A stretch of 64,000 nucleotides of DNA from a virus. The notes below the pieces were generated by a model, which was given only the letters and a program-made list of their open reading frames with translations, was not told the origin of the DNA and did not search any database. The stretch is from positions 1 to 64,000 of the IMG/VR virus record IMGVR_UViG_3300010885_011634. One strand, given 5' to 3'. Position 1 is the first letter of the stretch, and the number at the start of each line of letters is the position of its first letter. The position numbers and the translations under genes are program-made. Below, piece by piece: positions 50,327 through 58,096 of this stretch.

Positions 50327-50713
50327 ATGCAACAACGTGCCGGATTACTTTTTTTAGCAAAAACCACAGGTCGAACATTATTGATTCTTGAAGATCAAAA
50401 GTGGACCGTACCAACCTTTACTAGAAAATCCACGCTATTAGAAGATGCAGATAGTTTATTAGAAAGTTATTCTAAAGGCAAAATAGTTCCAATAGAATTG
50501 TATCTATCAGAAGATAAAGGATTTGAATACGGCACATATATTTGTTTAGTTAATGAGGAATTTTTAACTATCGCCGCATCAACGATTAGCTGGTCTAGTT
50601 TAGATAATTTGCCAAAACAATTACACAACGGGCTTAAGGCTACATTAAATAATCAAATTATAAGAACTAAAATTGATACTATTATGGAGTTAGAAATTGT
50701 TACAAGCAATTAG
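50327..50713 (+). CDS. Nudix-fold-like protein without Nudix box, 128 aa
   Basis: ATG 50327 is chosen over the adjacent GTG. The order of elements (RAGLLFLAKTTGRTLLILED, KWTVPTF, FEYGTYICLVNEEF, ISWSSLDNLPKQLHNGLK) follows phage Nudix hydrolases, but the catalytic G-x5-E-x7-RE-x-EE box between them is not present. It may be a binding protein or pseudoenzyme. It overlaps the next gene by 17 nt. Confidence 0.55.
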   Translation: MQQRAGLLFLAKTTGRTLLILEDQKWTVPTFTRKSTLLEDADSLLESYSKGKIVPIELYLSEDKGFEYGTYICLVNEEFLTIAASTISWSSLDNLPKQLHNGLKATLNNQIIRTKIDTIMELEIVTSN

Positions 50714-50978
50714 AAAATCTAGTCGATTTCTTGAAGATTATAACAAATACCAAGAAGCTATTTCTAAAATTCCGGATGGCGCTTTCAAGGAAGAAGCTAA
50801 AACTTTATTGAATCGCCTATCTGCTGAAGTTAAAAAATTAGATGAGATGCATAATGAGATGGTGTTCTCAAAGCAGTTGCCTACTATTGGCCATGAGATG
50901 CGCGAACAAATAGTAACTCTTAGAAAACAATTAGAAATTAAACTTAAAGATTTTCAAGAAACAAAAAAATCTACTTAG
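50697..50978 (+). CDS. coiled-coil small protein, 93 aa, TTG start
   Basis: TTG 50697 is the only early start in this frame. The product is helical and charged, with heptad-like stretches (KTLLNRLSAEVKKLDEMHNE, REQIVTLRKQLEIKLKDF). It resembles small proteins after gp15 in marine T4-like phages. It converges with the fibre-like gene; the stops share TTAG at 50975-50978. Confidence 0.7.
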   Translation: MLQAIRKSSRFLEDYNKYQEAISKIPDGAFKEEAKTLLNRLSAEVKKLDEMHNEMVFSKQLPTIGHEMREQIVTLRKQLEIKLKDFQETKKST

Positions 50979-52075
50979 ATTACTGAGAAAGATTTTACAA
51001 AAATTGCACCAACCATCGCAATTCTTCCAGAGCACTGATATCGATAAGTTCCAGAAATACCATCTGGAATTTTCCAATATAGTGTTCCTGAATCTTTTCC
51101 TTGGGCACTTGATCCTGTTGATACAACTCCTGTAGTGCTAACATGAACCAATCCAACGCTGTATTCTAATGCTGTTGCGTCTTGAATCAACATAGATAGA
51201 CCGGGTGTTTGGAGATTAAAGGCAATAGTAGTGCCAGTCAATACAAATAATGATGGGTTATTACCAGTATATTGATCAAAGCGGTAAGCAGTAACTCCAA
51301 TATTAGTTACATTTAATCTAGTAATAGCCTGCAGATAAATTTGATCTATTGTTAAATTTGCAGTAACTATATCGGATAACCCATTAAATGTAGTTGCCGT
51401 ACCAGAATTTGTAATAGTAATTGTATCAGTGCTAGCATCTCCCGAAATGCTAATGCCAGTACCGGCCACTAACGTAAGAGTATCAGTTGTCGAGTCTGCT
51501 ACTAAATTGCTGCCACCTGCTACTGAAACAGTTGCAAAACTATTTGTAGATGCTCCAACTGCCGCTGAAATTGTAATAACATCGGTTGTTGCGTCAGTTG
51601 TAATTAATATATTAGAACCTGCTACTAGTGTAACAGTATCATTTCCGGAATCTGCGCTAACTGTTGATTGCCCTGCAACGGCAATGTTTGAAAAATTTGA
51701 TTGTGTGTTAGTAATAACAATCTCGCCATCTGCGGTGCTTGAGGTTGCAATACCGCTGCCACCGGAAAATTGAATACTATTTCCTGTAGTTATTGGTCTA
51801 GCTGTAGAATCGTCAGCAACAATAGTTAGGTCAAATCCTCCGCCAGTACTACTTGCTACTCCGGCTGCCGCCGCCTTTGCACGAAAAGTAGAATTTTCAA
51901 CGTTAGTTAAATCGTTCTTAGCTAAACTATATCCACCAAGCTGTGCTCCATCAAAAACACGAAGAGTTTTTAAGGTTTGATCGTAAAAAATTTCACCACG
52001 AGATCCTAATTTTCTATCTAAGAATTCTTGATCTCTAGGGAAAACACGCAGATTATTAATAATTGAGTTCTTCAT
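50975..52075 (-). CDS. fibre-like virion protein with repeats and a cupredoxin-like end, 366 aa
   Basis: Start set at ATG 52075 by a late box 6 nt upstream; the TTG further up lies in the promoter. The N-terminus (RVFPRDQEFLDRKLGSRGEIFYD) looks like a fibre-attachment region. Residues about 130-235 contain two repeats of about 38 residues (VAG.S...DS..DT.TLVAG pattern). The last 100 residues resemble a cupredoxin fold, ending GTYRYQCSGRIAMVGAI, where the usual copper-ligand His between Cys and Met is missing. Probably an adhesin. Confidence 0.7.
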   Translation of the reverse strand: MKNSIINNLRVFPRDQEFLDRKLGSRGEIFYDQTLKTLRVFDGAQLGGYSLAKNDLTNVENSTFRAKAAAAGVASSTGGGFDLTIVADDSTARPITTGNSIQFSGGSGIATSSTADGEIVITNTQSNFSNIAVAGQSTVSADSGNDTVTLVAGSNILITTDATTDVITISAAVGASTNSFATVSVAGGSNLVADSTTDTLTLVAGTGISISGDASTDTITITNSGTATTFNGLSDIVTANLTIDQIYLQAITRLNVTNIGVTAYRFDQYTGNNPSLFVLTGTTIAFNLQTPGLSMLIQDATALEYSVGLVHVSTTGVVSTGSSAQGKDSGTLYWKIPDGISGTYRYQCSGRIAMVGAIFVKSFSVI

Positions 52076-52080
52076 GTTAA

Positions 52081-52088
52081 TATTTATG
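52081..52088 (-). promoter_or_regulatory. T4-type late promoter, CATAAATA, leaderless
   Basis: Last A at 52081, 6 nt before ATG 52075. Confidence 0.75.
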
Positions 52089-52116
52089 CTCAATTTTCAT
52101 TAACAGTGGATAGCCA

Positions 52117-52145
52117 TTGAACTAAGTAAACAATGTACTTACTAT
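52117..52145 (+). promoter_or_regulatory. possible sigma70 promoter for the oxygenase string
   Basis: TTGAAC (52117-52122), 17-bp spacer, TACTAT (52140-52145). Both boxes are imperfect; +1 near 52152, 6 nt before ATG 52158. Confidence 0.4.
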
Positions 52146-52157
52146 GCGATGTGACCT

Positions 52158-52733
52158 ATGAAAATAGCTACTAATGCTATCCCGTTAAAATATCAAGAAT
52201 CTATCTTGGCCGCAGTTACAGATAGGAAATTCCCATGGTTTCCGGTACATGAACAATACAGCAATAATACACGTATGACTTTTAGTCATTTGATTATTAA
52301 TGACGGACCTGATCAGGCGCCTGGATCTACTGCATCCGGATACTATAACCTGTTTCTTCCTATTGTATATTCAATGGCAGATCTTATAGGAAAGCCTATA
52401 AAAAAAGTTCTTAGAATTCGAGTTGGGTTAATTTTACCTACACCGTGGTTGCCTGCAATTAACGACACTATTATATACGAACAATCAGGTGATGATGCAC
52501 ATCAGGATTTTTTCTTACCACACCATACAGGATTATATTATATTAATTCAAGCGATGGAGATACTGTCATATACAATGAAAAATCTCAAGCAGATACCTA
52601 TACAGAGTTATCTAAAATTTCACCAGAGCAAGGAAAAATTTGTGTATTTGATGGAGAGCACTTTCATGCTGCTGGTACTCCTAGCTGTTCTCCTTATCGA
52701 TTAGTTGCTACTTTTAATTTTACCACATTATGA
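52158..52733 (+). CDS. 2-oxoglutarate/Fe(II) oxygenase-like, HxD type
   Basis: A 191-aa protein: metal site His-Gln-Asp in DDAHQDFFLPHHTGLYYIN, distal His in GEHFHAAGTP and Arg in YRLVATFNF for 2-oxoglutarate. The order of strands matches small dioxygenases near halogenases in this region. Substrate unknown. It overlaps the following gene by 4 nt (ATGA). Confidence 0.72.
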   Translation: MKIATNAIPLKYQESILAAVTDRKFPWFPVHEQYSNNTRMTFSHLIINDGPDQAPGSTASGYYNLFLPIVYSMADLIGKPIKKVLRIRVGLILPTPWLPAINDTIIYEQSGDDAHQDFFLPHHTGLYYINSSDGDTVIYNEKSQADTYTELSKISPEQGKICVFDGEHFHAAGTPSCSPYRLVATFNFTTL

Positions 52734-53470
52734 GTATTTTTAATTTTTTCAAAAAACCAAAGCCCTTAAAGACTGTAGTTTGGTCAGTTGTTCCAGGTCT
52801 TGAAGAAATAGTTCCTCCCACTCCAATGAAGGATAACATCCCTAGCTGGTTCAAAAACATGCCCAAAGATATTGCTCCGCTGGCAATGCTACATCCAGGA
52901 ACAGCTAAACGTTGCCCTTCGTTTGTAGACTATTTTAGTCAAGGATTTGTTGTTAAAATGTGGTGCGATCTAGCCGTTACTATTAATGAAGATAGATCGT
53001 ATAACGTTTATACTCCTGAAGATTGTTTTAGATTTGAAAATCACGGCGACGAACAATTTTTAGATTATATTCCTAATCGAAAAGAACTAAACATTAGTAT
53101 GGTGCTTAAGGCGTTTTGTCCGTGGAGAGTACTTACACCGCCGGGCTATTCATTAATGCAACTACCGTTAATTTACAACTTTAATAAAGATTTTACAGTA
53201 TTTCCAGGATTAATCTGGACTGACGTTCATCATGAAATTAATCAGCAAATTGCATTTCACGGTTATGGTGATTTTTTTATTCCTAGAGGAACTCCTTTGG
53301 CTGCGTACATTCCATTCAAACGAGAAAGACATGATTTAGAAGTATCTAAGAACACTGAAGAACTCTCGTATCGTGATAGGATTGCATACTATTGGTGGGC
53401 GGGAAAATTTAAGAACGGGTATAGAGAGCATCAAATAGAACTCAAAAAAGGAGAAAGAAATGACAGTTGA
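52730..53470 (+). CDS. uncharacterised protein of the oxygenase region, 246 aa
   Basis: A Trp/Pro-rich soluble protein (VVWSVVPGLEEIVPPTP, IPSWFKNMP, TAKRCPSFVDYFSQGF) with a likely beta-barrel middle and His-rich LIWTDVHHEINQQIAFHGYG. No recognised catalytic motif. It is coupled to the oxygenase before and overlaps the small gene after by 11 nt. It could be a metal- or substrate-binding partner. Confidence 0.7.
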   Translation: MSIFNFFKKPKPLKTVVWSVVPGLEEIVPPTPMKDNIPSWFKNMPKDIAPLAMLHPGTAKRCPSFVDYFSQGFVVKMWCDLAVTINEDRSYNVYTPEDCFRFENHGDEQFLDYIPNRKELNISMVLKAFCPWRVLTPPGYSLMQLPLIYNFNKDFTVFPGLIWTDVHHEINQQIAFHGYGDFFIPRGTPLAAYIPFKRERHDLEVSKNTEELSYRDRIAYYWWAGKFKNGYREHQIELKKGERNDS

Positions 53471-53699
53471 TGAATTAGTAGCAGGCAAGAATTATTTTTG
53501 TGATTATTTTGTAAATGTTGATCCAGAACAAGTTCCATCATTAGCAGGACAAAATATTCCTATGGCTAGAATGAACGGTAAAGCACAAATAATGCAACGC
53601 GATGTGGAGTCAAAACTGTGTATCATTGTCGATTTAATGTCACATCAAGAATATGTTGTGCCGTTTGAAAACATTTCACAGATTCAAGAAGTAGCATAA
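53460..53699 (+). CDS. small protein of the oxygenase region, 79 aa
   Basis: ATG 53460 lies inside the previous gene's end, behind AAAGGAG. A beta-type 79-aa protein (MARMNGKAQIMQRDVESKLC, IVDLMSHQEYVVPFENISQI) of unknown function. Context suggests co-expression with the oxygenases. Confidence 0.65.
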   Translation: MTVDELVAGKNYFCDYFVNVDPEQVPSLAGQNIPMARMNGKAQIMQRDVESKLCIIVDLMSHQEYVVPFENISQIQEVA

Positions 53700-53708
53700 T
53701 AGTTACAA

Positions 53709-54299
53709 ATGATTAACGATATTATTGTTTTAGATGATGTTATTCCTAAAGCATATCAAGATGCTATTGAAAAACGTGTAATGACGGAAAATTTCCCTTG
53801 GTGGTATCAATCTGATAGTTCATATACGGACAAAATTGATGCTAAAAGATTTCCAAGTTTTAATCATTTGTTATCTAAAAATGGTGTTGAATATAATCAA
53901 TCTACTTCATTCTTTTTACCGATTGCATATCATGCCTGTGAAAAGATCAATTTCAAAATTAATGATTTTATCTACATTAAAAGCTGCCTACAAATGCCTA
54001 TAATTATGGATACCAGCGACCGAAGTAACAATGTACATATCGATAGTCAAATTCCTCATTTAGTTGTACTTTACTACGTAACCGACAGTGATGGTGATAC
54101 TATAATATATGATAGGATGTATGATAAATCAACGGAAAACTGGATAGATATTACTCGCTTAGAACACAACAAACTACCCGTTAAGCAAACGGTAACACCT
54201 AAAAAGGGAAGAGTAGTGCTATTTGACGGGCGATATTTGCATAATAGTTCAACTCCGTTACACGGCCCTAGATGTATCCTTAATTTTGATGTTGTATAA
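53709..54299 (+). CDS. 2-oxoglutarate/Fe(II) oxygenase-like, HxD type
   Basis: A 196-aa paralogue of the gene at 57509: both start with NDIIVLD and end alike. Metal site His-Ile-Asp in NVHIDSQIPHLVVLYYV, distal His in YLHNSSTPLHGPRC, Arg before the last strand. The late box TATAAATA overlaps its stop and drives the next small gene. Confidence 0.72.
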   Translation: MINDIIVLDDVIPKAYQDAIEKRVMTENFPWWYQSDSSYTDKIDAKRFPSFNHLLSKNGVEYNQSTSFFLPIAYHACEKINFKINDFIYIKSCLQMPIIMDTSDRSNNVHIDSQIPHLVVLYYVTDSDGDTIIYDRMYDKSTENWIDITRLEHNKLPVKQTVTPKKGRVVLFDGRYLHNSSTPLHGPRCILNFDVV

Positions 54300-54302
54300 A
54301 TA
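54295..54302 (+). promoter_or_regulatory. T4-type late promoter, TATAAATA
   Basis: Perfect match; +1 near 54308 and AAGGAG at about 54321, giving ATG 54335 a normal 27-nt leader. Confidence 0.75.
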
Positions 54303-54334
54303 TAGTATATTATTTGATACAAGGAGTATTAACA

Positions 54335-54505
54335 ATGTGGACTGTAGAAGGTAAAACGTTTGATCGCTACTATAAGGCATACGAGTATGCTGCTGGGTTA
54401 TCAACAGAATTACAAAGAGAAGTAGAGATTATTAAACAAGGCGAATCTAAAGGCGTTAAAATTTTTGTAGGAAGAATTGTATCAGGCTACGCTGCAGATA
54501 TTTAG
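54335..54505 (+). CDS. small late protein, 56 aa
   Basis: ATG 54335 follows AAGGAG and a perfect late promoter. A soluble, charged protein (TVEGKTFDRYYKAYEYAAGL, GVKIFVGRIV). Unknown. Its stop interlocks with that of the next minus-strand gene (TTAG at 54502-54505). Confidence 0.7.
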   Translation: MWTVEGKTFDRYYKAYEYAAGLSTELQREVEIIKQGESKGVKIFVGRIVSGYAADI

Positions 54506-55146
54506 AGTCTACTAAAATCTAGCTCAGATAAATTAGGGTTAGATCCTACTTTTCCAATTATCATAGAGTTAAAAGCTAACGATTTCCTTGGGGTAGAGAA
54601 CGAATTTTTATCTACCCCATGTTTAAGATAACTAGGAAATAATAATAACGTATTTTTCCTAGGGTTAACTTTATAAAAATCCCAAGCAAAGTCATTTTCA
54701 ATAGATGCGTCACGGCAAATCTCAAATTGCGTTATTTTACTTGGTCTTAAAAAAGATAACGGTTCAAACGGAGGCTCTTGCCAATAGAAGCATCCCGATA
54801 TCAAACTGTTTGGATGCCGGTGGTATGTGTGTTGCTCGTTAACGTTTTTAATCGATACCCAACTTTGTGTCAATTCTATCTTTTCAAATCGGTATGCAAG
54901 TACTTCACGAGCATAGATTTCTAAATGTGTTATAATAAAATCTCTTAGTAGCTTACACTTAGGATTATCTAAAATATACGTATCTTCACTTACAGATCCA
55001 TATGTCTGTACATTTTCGTAGGCATTATTTGATCTCAATTTAGCAGTATCTAAAAACTCAACTGCTTCCGCTACATCTTTTTGACACAATGCAAAATATA
55101 ACGGTGTTGGAAATATTCCTATAACTTCGGTAAAATCTTCATTCAT
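54502..55146 (-). CDS. 2-oxoglutarate/Fe(II) oxygenase-like, HxH subgroup
   Basis: Start chosen at ATG 55146, just after the upstream stop; the longer frame adds a hydrophobic leader encoded inside the neighbour. The 214-aa protein has EQHTYHRHPNSLISGCFYW, distal His in PSYLKHGVD and Arg in RKSLAFNS. The expected acidic metal ligand is replaced by His, as in three neighbours. It fits the putative 2OG-Fe(II) oxygenase group common in marine phages. Confidence 0.68.
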   Translation of the reverse strand: MNEDFTEVIGIFPTPLYFALCQKDVAEAVEFLDTAKLRSNNAYENVQTYGSVSEDTYILDNPKCKLLRDFIITHLEIYAREVLAYRFEKIELTQSWVSIKNVNEQHTYHRHPNSLISGCFYWQEPPFEPLSFLRPSKITQFEICRDASIENDFAWDFYKVNPRKNTLLLFPSYLKHGVDKNSFSTPRKSLAFNSMIIGKVGSNPNLSELDFSRL

Positions 55147-55147
55147 C

Positions 55148-55768
55148 TTATTCTCCCAACAGTACGTTGCCTGCAATTGAAATACGAATATCATCAGAAT
55201 TATAAAACGGATATACACAATGTCTTAACATCGCTGGAAATATTAAAAGTTTTCCTTCATAGGTGTTATCTACTATAAACTCAGTAGGTCGAGTATTCCC
55301 TAAAATATCAGAATAGGTAATTTCAAATTTTCCAGCAAATTTATAATTTGATGTATCCTTTGGTATTTTAACCCACAGGACATAACTTAAAATTCCTTCG
55401 TGTTGGTGGTTAGGAAAAAATTCATTGGCTTTTTGTAAATTGACCCAAGGATCTTGAAAGTGTAACGGTGCTTGAGTTTTTAGGTAATTCAAACTTCGTA
55501 GATACAATGACCTATCGTAATATTCTGCAACAGCATCTGCTAAAAAGTTTTTGAATTTTTCATTATTTTCTATTAGCTTAAAGTGTGTAGGTACGCCAGT
55601 TGACGATAACCCCGTAGTATGCAATGTTGTCCAGTATTTTTCTTTATCTCGATAATTTTTTTCTATATCGATTGTTTCTAGTTTGATAGATTCAAACAGT
55701 TCAGATGGAATATCCATTAGTAATAAACTAATATTGTTTAATACTAGATCTTCTACATTATTGATCAT
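55148..55768 (-). CDS. 2-oxoglutarate/Fe(II) oxygenase-like, HxH subgroup
   Basis: A 206-aa protein: FFPNHQHEGILSYVLWVKIP, then EGKLLIFPAMLRHCVYPF and RISIAGN at the C-terminus. The site reads His-Gln-His-Glu. It overlaps the next upstream gene by 11 nt and is 1 nt from the start of the next. Target unknown. Confidence 0.68.
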   Translation of the reverse strand: MINNVEDLVLNNISLLLMDIPSELFESIKLETIDIEKNYRDKEKYWTTLHTTGLSSTGVPTHFKLIENNEKFKNFLADAVAEYYDRSLYLRSLNYLKTQAPLHFQDPWVNLQKANEFFPNHQHEGILSYVLWVKIPKDTSNYKFAGKFEITYSDILGNTRPTEFIVDNTYEGKLLIFPAMLRHCVYPFYNSDDIRISIAGNVLLGE

Positions 55769-56327
55769 AGGTATACCACCCTGTAATAATATATTTGTTA
55801 CCTGAATATGGCGGATTACCTCGATGAGGATGTGTAAAGAAAGCTGGCCATAATACTAAAGTGCCAGTAGAAGGTTTAACTTTTAATTGCTGATACAGGT
55901 ATTCTGTTTCTCCACCATCTTCTACATCGTTAAGATATAGGGTATAAGCTAAGACTCTAGACGAGCTAGGATTGCCTGCTGATTCACAATGCCACGTGTG
56001 ATATCCCTGAGTTGGGGCGGTTCGCTGTACACACATGCCTTTTGGTGAATGCGGTGCAAGGAGTTGCAATACTTCATATTTGCTGGCGTATTTTTCATAT
56101 CCAAGATGTAACGTTTGATAGAATTGTTTAACAATATCATGATGGTAATAATGCATTTGATTATGAGGGGACCAATCATACATTACTCGGTCATCTGAAT
56201 TGCGTTCAAGACCGCGCTGAGGGATTGTTAATTTTTCAGAATGCATCCTTTCAAAAATGTCAATAACAGTTTGACAATATTCTGTATCAAATGCATTAGG
56301 ATATATTTCTATCATATTAGTTGTCAT
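55758..56327 (-). CDS. 2-oxoglutarate/Fe(II) oxygenase, prolyl-4-hydroxylase-like
   Basis: A 189-aa protein with site His-Cys-Glu in YHTWHCESAG, strand VLAYTLYLNDVEDGGETEY (classic for this class), distal His in FFTHPHRGNPP and Lys in GNKYIITGW. An internal ATG 12 nt downstream (MIEIYPNAF) could be the true start. Confidence 0.75.
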   Translation of the reverse strand: MTTNMIEIYPNAFDTEYCQTVIDIFERMHSEKLTIPQRGLERNSDDRVMYDWSPHNQMHYYHHDIVKQFYQTLHLGYEKYASKYEVLQLLAPHSPKGMCVQRTAPTQGYHTWHCESAGNPSSSRVLAYTLYLNDVEDGGETEYLYQQLKVKPSTGTLVLWPAFFTHPHRGNPPYSGNKYIITGWYTYDQ

Positions 56328-56332
56328 ATACT

Positions 56333-56914
56333 TTAATTAGCTGCTTTATCTGTAGACATAAAATTAAATGCAATTGAAATACGTTCATCGTTTGAATCGT
56401 TTACCGTTACCGAATGTTTAAGCCAAGGTGAAAATATATACATTCTTCCTGTTTCTGGTTTAAGAATAAAATCTCCGCTAAATGCATTATCAAAATAATC
56501 AGCACCGTCATTTCTATACAATATTAAATTACTATTAGAATTCTCAGGAACCTTAACATAGTATACCCCAGTTAAAATATTAGTATTATGACTATGCATC
56601 ACATTGTAATGAGTTGATCGATTAATATTAATCCATGACGAAATTGTTCCGACACGTTTAGTAATATTAATTTGTTTACACACTTCGTTGGCAAACTCTA
56701 TTCCTGTGTTGGCAAGATTTTGCAACGCTGGATATAGCGGATCGTTAAGATTTGATGCTGTACTATGGAAGCCGCCTTTATTTGAAGCATATAACCCTGC
56801 TTCTATTTTCTCTCTCAATAGACACTCTTGCAATACAGCAGTATTGTCAATATCAAATTCTGAAGAAAAAATAAAACTTGAAAAAATAGGTTCGCTTACA
56901 ATATTAGTAAACAT
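56333..56914 (-). CDS. 2-oxoglutarate/Fe(II) oxygenase-like, HxH subgroup
   Basis: ATG 56914 (MFTNIVSEPIF), near the upstream stop, is preferred to a longer overlapping frame. The 193-aa protein has HYNVMHSHNTNILTGVYYV, FSPWLKHSVTV and ERISIAFNF. Closely related in layout to the genes at 54502 and 56916. Confidence 0.68.
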   Translation of the reverse strand: MFTNIVSEPIFSSFIFSSEFDIDNTAVLQECLLREKIEAGLYASNKGGFHSTASNLNDPLYPALQNLANTGIEFANEVCKQINITKRVGTISSWININRSTHYNVMHSHNTNILTGVYYVKVPENSNSNLILYRNDGADYFDNAFSGDFILKPETGRMYIFSPWLKHSVTVNDSNDERISIAFNFMSTDKAAN

Positions 56915-56915
56915 A

Positions 56916-57512
56916 CTATGGCACCAACTTAATGTTAAAACTAATTGAAATTCTTTCTTTTTCTGAAATATTTGGTAACGTTCCATGTTGCAGCCACGAT
57001 GGAAACAACACCAATCGATTAGTAACAGCTTTATATTTGATGTTTGACGTTAAAAATTTTGATCTTAAACATAGCTCTGAATGATTGTATGCACTCGATG
57101 GTGCCATAAATTGAATGTCTCCACTGTTTTCGTGCGTCTGTACATAGTAGGCGCCGGAAATATCACTATACGGGTGACAGTGATATTCTTGATACATTCC
57201 TTTTTCTGAATAGTTAATCCATGAATCATACATATTAAGATATGAATATTTAGGATTTACTTCTAATTGATTTAAGAATGTATTTACAGATGCTAATATA
57301 TGATTTTTTAATATTGGGCAATGATTTTGAATTATATGATTCGATTGATTGTACTTAAATGTAGTCAGTATGTTTCCACCCCAAGGATTATTTAAGGTAG
57401 ATTTTTTATATTCATCACATACTGTTTGTGTTTCGGCATCTAACGATGTCTTAAGGTCAGCATCGTTGCAATCAACTACAAACACAGGTACTCCAAAGCA
57501 CATTTCTATCAT
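56916..57512 (-). CDS. 2-oxoglutarate/Fe(II) oxygenase-like, HxH subgroup
   Basis: A 198-aa protein: YDSWINYSEKGMYQEYHCHP, then SDISGAYYVQTHENSGDIQF, FPSWLQHGTLP and ERISISFNI. This is the clearest match to the small phage oxygenase group (first part binds Fe, Arg of ERIS binds 2-oxoglutarate). It overlaps the next upstream gene by 4 nt. Confidence 0.7.
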   Translation of the reverse strand: MIEMCFGVPVFVVDCNDADLKTSLDAETQTVCDEYKKSTLNNPWGGNILTTFKYNQSNHIIQNHCPILKNHILASVNTFLNQLEVNPKYSYLNMYDSWINYSEKGMYQEYHCHPYSDISGAYYVQTHENSGDIQFMAPSSAYNHSELCLRSKFLTSNIKYKAVTNRLVLFPSWLQHGTLPNISEKERISISFNIKLVP

Positions 57513-58096
57513 ATTAGGTCAAAATTTATTATGCAGCGTTTATCAGTGACCGGAGACGAACTAGAATGATAGTGTGCGCCGCTAAAGAATACACATCTTC
57601 CTTTTACAGGGTCTACAGTTTTTATAGCAGTAAAATTAGTAATGCCTGCTTGTTCTACAGGAACATTCTGCAACGTTTGTTGATATATTGTTGTTGGTCC
57701 TTGACTATCGTTTACATAGTATAGACATACCAGATGCTCCATAGGCATGTCAATATGTGGGTTATTTGATATAGATGGCAAATACGTAGGCAGTTGAAGG
57801 AACGATCGAACCCTAAAAACGTGTTGTATATTAAAATTAATTTTATCACAGGCTGAATACACTAACGGTAATAAAAAATCTAATTTTTGAGTTATAAGCC
57901 CGTCTTCATTCTTGAACACATGAGCAAATGCAGGATACTTGCGTGTAATCCCAACCTTTTCACCGTTGTTATCAGCATAGGTAATATCATTCTGCAGATA
58001 CCACGGAATGCTTCCATCACTGAGCATGAACTGTTCAATTGCATCTTGATACTGCAATGGAATTACATTGTCTAAAACAATTATATCGTTAACCAT
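57509..58096 (-). CDS. 2-oxoglutarate/Fe(II) oxygenase-like, HxD type
   Basis: A 195-aa paralogue of 53709-54299: NDIIVLDNVIPLQYQDAIE, site His-Ile-Asp in NPHIDMPMEHLVCLYYV, distal His in HYHSSSSPVTDKRC. It overlaps the adjacent halogenase by 8 nt, so the two are translated together. Confidence 0.72.
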   Translation of the reverse strand: MVNDIIVLDNVIPLQYQDAIEQFMLSDGSIPWYLQNDITYADNNGEKVGITRKYPAFAHVFKNEDGLITQKLDFLLPLVYSACDKINFNIQHVFRVRSFLQLPTYLPSISNNPHIDMPMEHLVCLYYVNDSQGPTTIYQQTLQNVPVEQAGITNFTAIKTVDPVKGRCVFFSGAHYHSSSSPVTDKRCIINFDLI

